This document shows, in pieces, positions 1 to 7,356 of a stretch of DNA of 64,000 nucleotides (positions are counted from its first letter, which is position 1; every line of letters starts with the position of its first letter). Made by a program: the position numbers and the translations under genes. Origin of the DNA: a virus. The DNA lies in IMG/VR virus record IMGVR_UViG_3300025096_002712, positions 1-64,000 of that record. One strand, written 5' to 3'. The notes under the pieces were generated by a model. The model had not been told where the DNA came from. It ran no database searches and saw only the letters and a program-made list of their open reading frames with translations.

Positions 1-1
1 A

Positions 2-286
2 GATACTTTTATTCAATATCATTACGATAGTGATTTAGATGGATTTCCGACAGAGCCTGAAAACTCACTTCTCGATTCCACATACCGAGAAACCATACTA
101 AGTGATGGTAGAACACCAGATATGTTATTTAGTGGTGATTTACCTTACAATACAAACAACAATCCATATACTTATTATATAGAAAACGATACGAGTGAAC
201 ACGGGTGGGTAACTAATAGAATGATAGTTACTGATTTAGATCCCGATAGTCCATCATACGAGGAATATGTAATAGGAGAACTTTAA
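2..286 (+). CDS. 3' part of a secreted or structural protein (5' end outside window)
   Basis: An open frame without stops runs from base 2 to a TAA at 284-286, giving 94 residues of a protein that starts before the window. It is rich in Asp, Asn and Tyr and has an Asp-rich stretch, DSDLDGFP, like calcium-binding thrombospondin-3 or dockerin loops. Its stop overlaps the ATG of the prepilin-like gene (TAATG), so the two are probably translationally coupled and belong to one operon. The family is not recognised. An extracellular role is inferred only from composition and neighbours. Confidence 0.7.
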   Translation, partial: DTFIQYHYDSDLDGFPTEPENSLLDSTYRETILSDGRTPDMLFSGDLPYNTNNNPYTYYIENDTSEHGWVTNRMIVTDLDPDSPSYEEYVIGEL

Positions 287-681
287 TGAACAAAGGATAT
301 ACTATGATGGAAATGGTTATAGTAATTCTTTTGATTGGTATTATGAGTGCCATAGCAGTACCAAGATTTGAGAGAAGGATTGAGTTAGAAGAACTCAGAT
401 TTGAAAAACAATTTACTTATCAGATTTGGGAAGAATTAGAATTATATGCCAAAGAACAATTAGAATTAACAGGAATGGAAAGTTGGCCCACTCATCCACT
501 TTCTGTTTTAGGTCGTACAAGAAATGTCATAATTACTTTTCCGTTAGGAATACCTGATGAAGATAATGAATGGCAATTTGATGGAACTAAATTATATCAT
601 AGGAGAAAGAATAATGAGGTTTGGTATTTCACCTATAACCCTGATAACTTTCATTTGTCTGAACATCCAATTAAGCTATAG
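286..681 (+). CDS. Type IV prepilin / pseudopilin-like protein
   Basis: The 131-residue product begins MNKGYTMMEMVIVILLIGIM. This is a class III (prepilin) signal: a short basic leader ending in Gly, an aromatic residue at +1, Glu at +5 of the mature protein and a hydrophobic helix of about 20 residues. In the pilin/pseudopilin family a PilD-type peptidase cuts after that Gly, and the helix packs into the fibre core. The rest is a small charged domain ending in Tyr/Trp-rich beta segments, like minor pseudopilins. A phage with no visible secretion machinery would need host PilD. The gene overlaps its upstream neighbour by one base and the downstream gene at 614 by 68 bases. The N-terminal signal is strong; the function in the phage is unknown. 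Confidence 0.8.
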   Translation: MNKGYTMMEMVIVILLIGIMSAIAVPRFERRIELEELRFEKQFTYQIWEELELYAKEQLELTGMESWPTHPLSVLGRTRNVIITFPLGIPDEDNEWQFDGTKLYHRRKNNEVWYFTYNPDNFHLSEHPIKL

Positions 682-1267
682 TCAAGATACTTTGGTAACG
701 ACACAATGGCCTCATATTGCTCGTGTATCCGATTTCAAAATGGGTACATTCAGAGGAACACCTTGTGATGATACAGAATATAGAGATGACAATGGTTCAC
801 CAGCTTGGAAAAATTATGGTGGGTGGTTATCTGAATGTGATTCATTATGGACAACATATAATGATTCGGTATTTACTGAAAGAGATAAAATCAGAAGAAT
901 AGAAAAGGCCAAACAAGATAGTATTGATATGGCAAATATAGATTTTGATACAGAATTAGATTTAGATGCCATGTGGGATAATACAGTTTGGAATGAGATA
1001 GTAGATATTCAAGATACCGAAGTATATGAAGTAGAACAAATAACAGCAGTTGCTGGTGTTCGTGGAGCAGAAGCCGAAGATGAAGCGTTACATCACTTAT
1101 ATTACAGAAGGAGTATGAAAGGGATTGCATTAATAGACTTACAGACAGCTTATGGTAAGTTACGAAATAAGAAATCAGAACTGATCAAAAAAGATCCTGA
1201 TCATCCCAAATTAGAAAAGATAAATTTTCTATTATCTCAATTGGAAATAAAGATAAAAAATACTTGA
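614..1267 (+). CDS. Secreted protein of unknown function, signal peptide ending before Gln-Asp
   Basis: A longer open frame starts at 557, but the ATG at 614 is preferred. It has AGGAGAAAG at 601-609 as ribosome binding site, and it places a signal peptide (MRFGISPITLITFICLNIQL, then SYS before QDT) exactly at the N-terminus. The mature part of about 190 residues is acidic, Trp-containing and mostly helical towards the C-terminus, with a likely coiled segment over the last 60 residues. The family is not recognised. The start lies inside the prepilin-like gene in another frame, giving a 68-base overlap. The Gln-Asp after the cleavage site recurs in two other secreted proteins of this window. 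Confidence 0.75.
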   Translation: MRFGISPITLITFICLNIQLSYSQDTLVTTQWPHIARVSDFKMGTFRGTPCDDTEYRDDNGSPAWKNYGGWLSECDSLWTTYNDSVFTERDKIRRIEKAKQDSIDMANIDFDTELDLDAMWDNTVWNEIVDIQDTEVYEVEQITAVAGVRGAEAEDEALHHLYYRRSMKGIALIDLQTAYGKLRNKKSELIKKDPDHPKLEKINFLLSQLEIKIKNT

Positions 1268-1320
1268 CTTTTATAGTTTTTTTTCGTAGATTCCAGTATA
1301 GATTGGAAAGGTATAATTAA

Positions 1321-1773
1321 ATGAAATTAGAAGAACAAAAAATAGAATATATTATAACAAGTTTAATCGTAGTTATATTATTAGTAACTTTTTGGCCAAC
1401 AAGAGAAGTAATAGTTACAGAACAAGTTTATGTTGGTGAAGAAGAATTTAATCAACATCCACTAATTGCATGGCCAGACACTCACGAAAAATGGAATGGT
1501 AAAGAAGGTGATATAGTAAGAGTAAAATATAGAGTAACAAGTAGAAATACAAAGTTATGGATGTTTGATGTAAGTACTGGAAAATTAGTTCACGAACAAT
1601 CGTATCACCGAGATCCGTGGGAAGATAAACATAGAGATTTTACTTATGTTTGGAAACTATATAAATCAGAACGAAGTGATTATATACCACCAGGAACATA
1701 TGAGATAATAATTGGTGGAATGTATAAACCAACATCCAATGTTGGAAAAATAACCACCATTATAACAATTTAA
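1321..1773 (+). CDS. Membrane-anchored protein with FlgD-like beta domain
   Basis: The 150-residue product has a short cytoplasmic leader, one transmembrane helix at about residues 10-25 and a periplasmic beta-rich domain. The C-terminal portion carries a Tyr-x-Trp segment followed by PPGTYEIIIGG, similar to FlgD-type Ig-like domains. This resemblance is by eye and weak. GGAAAGG at about 1304-1310 serves as ribosome binding site. It is the last gene of the leading + strand group and is followed directly by a strong hairpin terminator. Role unknown; it may belong with the prepilin-like gene as an envelope accessory. Confidence 0.65.
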   Translation: MKLEEQKIEYIITSLIVVILLVTFWPTREVIVTEQVYVGEEEFNQHPLIAWPDTHEKWNGKEGDIVRVKYRVTSRNTKLWMFDVSTGKLVHEQSYHRDPWEDKHRDFTYVWKLYKSERSDYIPPGTYEIIIGGMYKPTSNVGKITTIITI

Positions 1774-1780
1774 CCGCAAA

Positions 1781-1814
1781 AAAAAGGGGAAATAAATTAA
1801 TAGTTCCCCTTTTT
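1781..1814. terminator. Bidirectional rho-independent terminator
   Basis: AAAAAGGGGAA at 1781-1791 pairs with TTCCCCTTTTT at 1804-1814 around a loop of about 12 bases. Because the stem has A and T runs on its outer flanks, it provides a hairpin plus U-tract on both strands. It sits between the convergent genes ending at 1773 (+) and 1831 (-), as expected for a shared terminator. Confidence 0.85.
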
Positions 1815-1830
1815 CATTATCCGATAATAG

Positions 1831-2052
1831 CTATTTACGGAATAAACCCACCAACACCAACAATGCGACAAGTCCAGCAAATCCAGATTCGCCGAATTGA
1901 TTTATGATTGATGTCAGGTTACCAATAACATTTACACCAAAGACTCCACTTCCGAACAATACTTCACCAACGGCTCCTATTGCTACAAAAGAAATGAGTA
2001 GGTGAGCTATATCGTCCACCCAACCTTTGACTAATGTGATGACTTCCTTCAT
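1831..2052 (-). CDS. Small two-helix membrane protein (holin-sized)
   Basis: A 73-residue product with a Gly-rich hydrophobic segment at about residues 16-45 and a second at about 55-70, ending in Phe-Arg-Lys. Read on the - strand, GGGAG lies about eight bases before the ATG, supporting translation. Size and two-helix topology would fit a holin, antiholin or a superinfection-type membrane peptide, but no endolysin is adjacent. It is one of only two - strand genes in 64 kb and shares the terminator at 1781-1814 with the opposing operon. Function unassigned. Confidence 0.65.
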   Translation of the reverse strand: MKEVITLVKGWVDDIAHLLISFVAIGAVGEVLFGSGVFGVNVIGNLTSIINQFGESGFAGLVALLVLVGLFRK

Positions 2053-2119
2053 TAGTTATCTCCCGTTTATTTTTCTTATCATTTAACAAAAAAGGGATTC
2101 TTAACTTCCGTTTTCTGTT

Positions 2120-2137
2120 GTCGAAATATCTTTCGAC
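2120..2137. other. Perfect hairpin in an intergenic region
   Basis: GTCGAAA at 2120-2126 and TTTCGAC at 2131-2137 form a perfect seven-base inverted repeat with a TATC loop. It lies between the divergent genes at 1831-2052 (-) and 2258 (+). No T-run follows, so it may be an operator or a 5' leader element rather than a terminator. Confidence 0.4.
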
Positions 2138-2204
2138 ATAAATAAATATAGTATATACATTTTTTCCATTTGCAATATATATGCACTCATTTTTCAGTTA
2201 TTTT

Positions 2205-2212
2205 ATATTTAT
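2205..2212 (+). promoter_or_regulatory. ATATTTAT-type putative phage promoter element
   Basis: ATATTTAT followed by TTA lies 45 bases before the ATG at 2258, the first gene of the baseplate operon. The same motif recurs before most other gene groups of the window (19829, 24027, 27386, 27789, 31440, 36304, 51154). Promoter function is inferred from position and recurrence only. Confidence 0.4.
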
Positions 2213-2257
2213 TTATGAGTTATAACATCTATTTTTAATACAATATAAGGAAATAAA

Positions 2258-2650
2258 ATGAGCAAAGATTACGAATTATTTGAAGGTAAGTCACTATCAT
2301 CATTATTTCAAGACATTTATGATAATTCTAAACATAATAAAACCCAATTAGAAATGTTGGTAAAAGAAGTTACAAGTTTTATCAAGGACGGAGATATGGC
2401 TATTCAGTTGATTCCTATGATAAAAGAGTATTTGGAAATAAATGTAAAGAATGATGAACAATTAATTAAGTTGGCTACAATAGTCCAACGATTAATTTCT
2501 GCAGAAAATAAAGGTGGTGCGGAAGCAGAGTTTGGTTTATCAGAAAAAGAAAAAGAACAATTACTCAAAAGTATAGATGATGTAGTTGTAGATATACAAA
2601 AGAAATCAGACGAAATTACGGATGATATTAAAACAGTCAAGGATAATTAA
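2258..2650 (+). CDS. Helical structural or assembly protein, unknown
   Basis: A 130-residue acidic, almost entirely helical product with heptad-like hydrophobic spacing and no catalytic motif. AAGGA precedes the ATG by seven bases. It opens the baseplate operon and its TAA overlaps the ATG of the spike/hub-like gene (TAATG), so a tail assembly role such as chaperone, scaffold or minor hub component is inferred from position. Family not recognised. Confidence 0.65.
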   Translation: MSKDYELFEGKSLSSLFQDIYDNSKHNKTQLEMLVKEVTSFIKDGDMAIQLIPMIKEYLEINVKNDEQLIKLATIVQRLISAENKGGAEAEFGLSEKEKEQLLKSIDDVVVDIQKKSDEITDDIKTVKDN

Positions 2651-3972
2651 TGGCATATTTAACAACTGCTGGTCCAAAATCTTCTAAGGAAAAACCATAT
2701 ACTGGAAAGCGTTTAGAAAAAGTCGCAACAATATCTGATGTTCATAATGAAATTGAAAAATATGGAACACCTTTACCAGGCCAGTTTTTTTATGAATTGG
2801 AAGTTGCTGAAGTATTGGAAATATATTTAAATCCTGATAGTTTACCTAAAATACCTAATCCAGCAAATCCAGACGGGGATGAAATAGCAAATTGGGATTT
2901 AAAGGGATATATTAAGGCAAGAATGGTAGAGGTTAACGGTGGTGTTATGGATATTAGACTTATTAGACCGATGAGCCCAAATATAAATGATTATCCACAA
3001 CCAGGTGAATATGTTGTTGTTGGTAGATTTTTTGATGAAGATTATTACATGGGTAAAGTTGGTATTATTAATCATGTAAACTCAAATATACAAAAAAATA
3101 GAAGTCTTGGAGATTATGGACCAGGATATCGATATCCATATCAAACAAAATATTTTTCAGCCAATCGTAGAATAAGAGATGTTGTACCCTATGAAGGTGA
3201 TATTATATTTAATGGTAGATTTGGTCAGTCGATAAGACTTGGAAGTAACATATCACAAGTTACAGAATCAATTTTAAGAGGACCTGGTATAGAAGAAAAA
3301 CCCATTGAAGATACAGGAAAAATAAATTCACCGAACCTTATTTTTAGAACAGGACAATCAAGTGGATCAAATACTACGAATGATTGGGATTTTAATGATG
3401 TTTTATATAAAAATAGATCGGTAAGAGAAGATATTAATAACGATGGGGCTTCTTTGTGGATGACTACAAAACAAACCGTACCATTAGAGTTTGCAGCAAA
3501 AAGTTTAGTTAAACAAACAATAGAACTTCCTGATGAGGAATCATCTAAAAAATTAGAAGGTAAACAAATAGTTTTAAACTCAGATAGAATAGTTTTTAAT
3601 GCAAGAAAAAAAGAAATATATTTATCAGCAGGACATAGTGTAGATATATCTGCAAATAGAAGTGTTGTTGTAGAAGTACCAGAAGATGGTGGTGTTCAGT
3701 TAGGAACATTAAAGGCAACAGAACCGGCTGTTGGGGGTGATGTATTGATGGACATTATTGATAAACTTATGACATCAGTACAACAATTTGCTAGTAAATT
3801 AATACCTACGACTGGAATAACAACCGTTCCTGGATCACCTGTACCATTGAGTCAAATAAATGTAGCGGCAGGTGGTTTGATGTCGGATATGATACAATTA
3901 AAAACACGATTAGAAGAACCAAAAAGTAAAACTATAAAGGTTGGTCATATGACTTCACCAGTTATTAAATAG
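2650..3972 (+). CDS. Baseplate hub/spike protein, gp5-like OB-fold type
   Basis: The 440-residue product contains, at about residues 180-200, the segment EGDIIFNGRFGQSIRLGS. This matches by memory the segment seen after the OB-fold in gp5-like hub/spike proteins of T4-type marine phages. An N-terminal beta-rich part (PGEYVVVGRFF, residues ~115-126) is compatible with the OB-fold. The C-terminal third has alternating short beta strands (IVLNSDRIVFNARKKEIYLS, ~305-325), which suggest a trimeric spike stalk. The gene lies just upstream of gp25 and gp6, close to the T4 order 5-25-6. No lysozyme domain is visible. In the particle it would sit at the centre of the baseplate and puncture the outer membrane. 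Confidence 0.7.
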   Translation: MAYLTTAGPKSSKEKPYTGKRLEKVATISDVHNEIEKYGTPLPGQFFYELEVAEVLEIYLNPDSLPKIPNPANPDGDEIANWDLKGYIKARMVEVNGGVMDIRLIRPMSPNINDYPQPGEYVVVGRFFDEDYYMGKVGIINHVNSNIQKNRSLGDYGPGYRYPYQTKYFSANRRIRDVVPYEGDIIFNGRFGQSIRLGSNISQVTESILRGPGIEEKPIEDTGKINSPNLIFRTGQSSGSNTTNDWDFNDVLYKNRSVREDINNDGASLWMTTKQTVPLEFAAKSLVKQTIELPDEESSKKLEGKQIVLNSDRIVFNARKKEIYLSAGHSVDISANRSVVVEVPEDGGVQLGTLKATEPAVGGDVLMDIIDKLMTSVQQFASKLIPTTGITTVPGSPVPLSQINVAAGGLMSDMIQLKTRLEEPKSKTIKVGHMTSPVIK

Positions 3973-3981
3973 GGGTAGAAA

Positions 3982-5361
3982 ATGCCAATAAGATGTAAAA
4001 GTATAGCAGCACAAAAAGTTGATTTAAATGCAGGCGATAAAATAATATCTGGATGTGAATTATTAAAGGGTAGTATTCTTGTAGATGGTGAAGAAGGATT
4101 CCCACTTCAGTTTATTGATAAAGATGGATTTGCAGGAAGTGATGGTGCAACTGTTTTATGGCCCGAAACAGGAAATGATATTTTTCAATATTCACCCAAA
4201 GAAAAGGTTCCAGTAGGAACTTATATACATAAAGGTCAAGTATTGGATGATGAAGAATGGTTTGATGCTCCACATACGGTACAAAATGAAGGGGCTATTG
4301 CAGGACCTCAAGGTAGTGATATGTTGGGAGGCGGTACAGGACCATTTGATGATACAGTAGAACCAACTCAAGGTACACCACCAGAAGTTGCACAGCCAGG
4401 AGCTGGAGAAGGATTTTGTGATAAAGATGGTATTTTCCCTGGTGAGGAAGATCAAAGTTGGTTAGATGATTTATTAAATATGAATCTTCCAGATTTAAAG
4501 ATGTTTAATCTAACTGGGTTTACAGCATATATTACAAAACAATTAACCAAACTTTCTTCAGCAGTACAAAAAGTTCAACAAGAAGTTGATAAACTTGTAG
4601 CAAAGGCCAAACTCGATCCAGATGATATTTGTAAAACACCTATACCTGAGATTATCAAATGGTTACAGGATTTTATCAAGGCGATGATGAAATTGATGCC
4701 AATTTTGATGAAGATATTACAAGTAATTAAAATTATAAAAAGAATTTTAAAAATTATTAGGAAGATTTTAAAGTGGACACCACCATTCGTTGTTCCACTA
4801 ATAGAGAAACTATTAGAGTTACTTTCTCTAATGGGATTAGTAGATATGGTTGTAAATTTATTGATTCAGACGGTTGGTAGATTTATGGCAATATTACCTA
4901 TATTACAGGCACAATTAATGGCTATTTTAGCACAATGTGCAGGACAAGATTTAACAGATAAAGACTCTTGTGAAGCGGCAGGTGGAACTTGGATAGAACC
5001 AGAAGATGTTGCAGCACTACAAGAAACACTTAATCAATTAACAAGTGAAGCAAATGCAATGGCACAAATGTCAAGTGGTGACGCTTCAGATGCAGGTGGA
5101 GATGCAGGTGGAGAAGATGGTGTACCAGAATTAACAGTTGGTGCAGCAGATGGAGATTCAGTTGGATTTTGTTCAATACCATATCATTCAACACAAGAAG
5201 AATGTGAAGAAGCAGGTGGAACTTGGACACAGGTAGATGTCGATACAGATTTTAGTAAAGTAGATACTTCTTCACTTACTAATGAATTGGCAAAACAAAT
5301 ACAAGAATTGGATCGTTGTTTTGCAGATCCAGATTTAGAACGATATTTAGAAGAGTTATAA
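3982..5361 (+). CDS. Baseplate-region protein with long cationic amphipathic helices
   Basis: A 459-residue protein. Residues 1-100 are beta-rich. Residues ~222-316 are a nearly continuous run of Ile/Leu/Met/Lys-rich amphipathic helices (for example MKILQVIKIIKRILKIIRKI), unlike ordinary soluble tail proteins. Two Cys motifs of the form C-x10-CE-x-AGGTW occur at about residues 318-335 and 393-410, one on each side of an Ala/Gly/Asp-rich linker. GGGGTAGAA precedes the ATG. Flanked by the spike/hub-like gene and other baseplate genes, it is probably a structural or injected component. A membrane-interacting role is inferred from the helices; the family is not recognised. Confidence 0.65.
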   Translation: MPIRCKSIAAQKVDLNAGDKIISGCELLKGSILVDGEEGFPLQFIDKDGFAGSDGATVLWPETGNDIFQYSPKEKVPVGTYIHKGQVLDDEEWFDAPHTVQNEGAIAGPQGSDMLGGGTGPFDDTVEPTQGTPPEVAQPGAGEGFCDKDGIFPGEEDQSWLDDLLNMNLPDLKMFNLTGFTAYITKQLTKLSSAVQKVQQEVDKLVAKAKLDPDDICKTPIPEIIKWLQDFIKAMMKLMPILMKILQVIKIIKRILKIIRKILKWTPPFVVPLIEKLLELLSLMGLVDMVVNLLIQTVGRFMAILPILQAQLMAILAQCAGQDLTDKDSCEAAGGTWIEPEDVAALQETLNQLTSEANAMAQMSSGDASDAGGDAGGEDGVPELTVGAADGDSVGFCSIPYHSTQEECEEAGGTWTQVDVDTDFSKVDTSSLTNELAKQIQELDRCFADPDLERYLEEL

Positions 5362-5377
5362 TATAAAGGAGATAACA

Positions 5378-5872
5378 ATGAAGAAACAAGAACTAATAAA
5401 GATAATAGAAACTGTAGTTCGTAAGGAAGTTAAAAAACAAATGAATGAGATATTTATTAAAGATAACGATTCATCTTCGCTTACTGAATTAGTTTCAGCT
5501 CCAACACCGAAACCAAAGAAAGTTCAGAAACCAAAAAAAGAGGTTCAATATACATCAAATGAGGCACTTAATAGAGTTCTGAATGAAACTGTTGGTGGAG
5601 TTCCACAAGGAGAAAGTGGTGGATATGAAACTATGGGTGGTGGAGTCTTTGATAGCAGTAAAATAAATGATATACTTGTTAGAGAAACTGGTTTGGGAAA
5701 TCCAGAATCAGTAAAGGAAAAGAAACGAGAAATAGCAGCAGTTGATTCTATTAAGAAGGCTGGTGTGAATGTTGACCAAGTTCCTGACCATGTAACAAAT
5801 GCATTAACAAGAGATTATTCCGCAGTTCTTAAAGCTATAGACCAAAAGAAAAATAATTCTTTTCGTCCATAA
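5378..5872 (+). CDS. Small charged tail-region protein, unknown
   Basis: A 164-residue product with a strongly charged N-terminal helix, a Pro/Lys linker (PTPKPKKVQKPKKE) and a Gly-rich middle. The last 60 residues appear helical and end in Arg-Pro. AAAGGAGA sits seven bases before the ATG. Composition suggests an assembly or linker protein in the baseplate operon. No family recognised. Confidence 0.65.
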   Translation: MKKQELIKIIETVVRKEVKKQMNEIFIKDNDSSSLTELVSAPTPKPKKVQKPKKEVQYTSNEALNRVLNETVGGVPQGESGGYETMGGGVFDSSKINDILVRETGLGNPESVKEKKREIAAVDSIKKAGVNVDQVPDHVTNALTRDYSAVLKAIDQKKNNSFRP

Positions 5873-5882
5873 GAGGTGAGTA

Positions 5883-6905
5883 ATGGCATTAGATAAAAAT
5901 TTTTTAAAATACAAACTTGAAAAAATTAAGAATGATGATATTTTTAAGGATCAAGATACTGAGTCTAAGCGTAGACAACGAAAAGAAAACGCTAAAAAGG
6001 CACGAAAAGAGGCAGATGCAATTCATTCTTATATAACTGGAGTGGATGAAAAACAAGCATTATCAAATAGATCTTTTATAGAGCCAGATAGTATGCCGGG
6101 TAATCTATTTATATCAGATATAGGACAATTAAGTTTAACTCAAGTAGATGGTCCTAAAACGAAATCATCAAAAATACTGGCATTATTAAATAGACATAAA
6201 AACTTTTCTAACGCAAATAGTGTTCGTAAAATAAAATTAAAAGCACTACAGAAGATTTTCGATGGTTTAAAGTTAGTTTTTCAAAGGAATAAAATATCAC
6301 TTGAAAAAAATCTTGAAGTAAAAGGAAATGTTGAATTAGGTGAAAAAATAACGATAGGTAAAGATGGAATTGTAGGAAATAACTTTAAAGTTGGTCGCGT
6401 ACTTGATACACGAAATTTAGTTGTTAGGAATGAGATAATTATAAAAAAAGATTTGAAGATAGGTGGTAATACTAATATATTTAAATCATTAAAAGTTAAT
6501 GATAATATTTCTGTAAAGAAAAGTGGTCATGTAAGGGGTAATTTAAAAATTGATGGAGATATAGAGCTCGGTGGGGAACTTAATTTTGTAGATGTGGCAG
6601 GTAGACAAGGTGTAGCACCACAGAGTTTGACTCCAAATGGATATGTTGAGTTACCTGGAGGTGTGATAATGCAGTGGGGAACGGATACGAGAAATCAAGA
6701 TGAAGCTTATATAGTTAATTTTCCAAAACCATTTCCAAACGCAGTTTTTTCAGTTATGTTAAACAGACAGGCGTCAAATGATGCCGGGCAGAATAAAACT
6801 TGGGCAGTAACAGCAACATTACCTACTACAACGGGATTTACCATTGATAGGGACGATGATATTAGTGGTACACAAACAATGAATTGGTTAGCAATAGGGA
6901 ATTAA
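5883..6905 (+). CDS. Short tail fibre-like protein with gp53-type C-terminal domain
   Basis: A 340-residue product in three parts. The N-terminus is charged and helical (~1-60). A beta-repeat region (~140-240) has short strands with recurring Gly turns, such as GNVELGEKITIGKDG. A C-terminal receptor-tip-like domain begins with GYVELPGGVIMQWG at ~253. That opening and the closing NWLAIGN resemble the gp53-like C-terminal domain of many phage tail fibres, which bears the receptor-binding tip. Position directly before gp25 suggests a short fibre attached to the baseplate. AGAGGTGAG precedes the ATG. Confidence 0.7.
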   Translation: MALDKNFLKYKLEKIKNDDIFKDQDTESKRRQRKENAKKARKEADAIHSYITGVDEKQALSNRSFIEPDSMPGNLFISDIGQLSLTQVDGPKTKSSKILALLNRHKNFSNANSVRKIKLKALQKIFDGLKLVFQRNKISLEKNLEVKGNVELGEKITIGKDGIVGNNFKVGRVLDTRNLVVRNEIIIKKDLKIGGNTNIFKSLKVNDNISVKKSGHVRGNLKIDGDIELGGELNFVDVAGRQGVAPQSLTPNGYVELPGGVIMQWGTDTRNQDEAYIVNFPKPFPNAVFSVMLNRQASNDAGQNKTWAVTATLPTTTGFTIDRDDDISGTQTMNWLAIGN

Positions 6906-6916
6906 GGAGAATATAA

Positions 6917-7345
6917 ATGGGAGCAAGAGAAAAAGATTTAAATCCAGATACTTTTATTGGATTAAAACTTCCATTGGGATATTCAGATTCAGGATATTTC
7001 AAACAAACTAAAACTACAATTGAACAGGCAAAATATAATATTATTAATTTAATGAAAACTGTTCCTGGAGAAAGACTCGGCCAGCCAGCTTTTGGATCCT
7101 TGTTACAGAATATATTATTTGAACCAATGGATGGAGAAATTGGAGATAGGATAGAGGAGGCAATTAGAGATACACTTGCAAAATGGTTGCCATATATTAA
7201 TATTACAAATATAGAAGTTACTCAACCAGAACACGATAATAATAGAGTTAATGTAGCCATAGATTTTGGGTTGTCATTTGAACCTGATAGATTCGAAAGT
7301 GTGTCAATAGACTTTGAACAATTCGAATCAGCTATTAAAGAATAA
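6917..7345 (+). CDS. gp25: Baseplate wedge protein gp25 (GPW/gp25 family)
   Basis: The 142-residue length is typical of the family. The hallmark segment lies at about residues 45-75: a helix ending in TVPGERLGQPAFGS followed by LLQNILFEP, equivalent to the PGER-x-x-x-P-x-FG...LFEP signature of gp25/gpW proteins. gp25 joins the wedge to the sheath-initiating end of the baseplate and nucleates sheath polymerisation in contractile systems. TAAGGAGA precedes the ATG. It is followed after 11 bases by the gp6-like gene, the usual partner. Confidence 0.92.
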   Translation: MGAREKDLNPDTFIGLKLPLGYSDSGYFKQTKTTIEQAKYNIINLMKTVPGERLGQPAFGSLLQNILFEPMDGEIGDRIEEAIRDTLAKWLPYINITNIEVTQPEHDNNRVNVAIDFGLSFEPDRFESVSIDFEQFESAIKE

Positions 7346-7356
7346 GGGAGAAGAAA

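Noticed and set aside
557-613. Longer upstream start for the secreted protein at 614
   Set aside because: The ATG at 557 has no ribosome site and would bury the signal peptide. The ATG at 614 has AGGAGAAAG just upstream and puts the signal peptide first.
2120-2137. Hairpin as a rho-independent terminator
   Set aside because: No T-run follows on either strand, and the flanking genes are divergent, so it was listed as an undefined structure.
2138-2150. CATAAATAAATATA as a T4-type late promoter for the baseplate operon
   Set aside because: It lacks the first T of TATAAATA, and no + strand TATAAATA was noted before other genes. The recurring element is the opposite orientation.
2650-3972. Lysozyme domain in the spike/hub protein, as in T4 gp5
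   Set aside because: No lysozyme catalytic pattern was visible between the OB-fold-like part and the C-terminal stalk, and there is no room for a domain of about 170 residues of that type.
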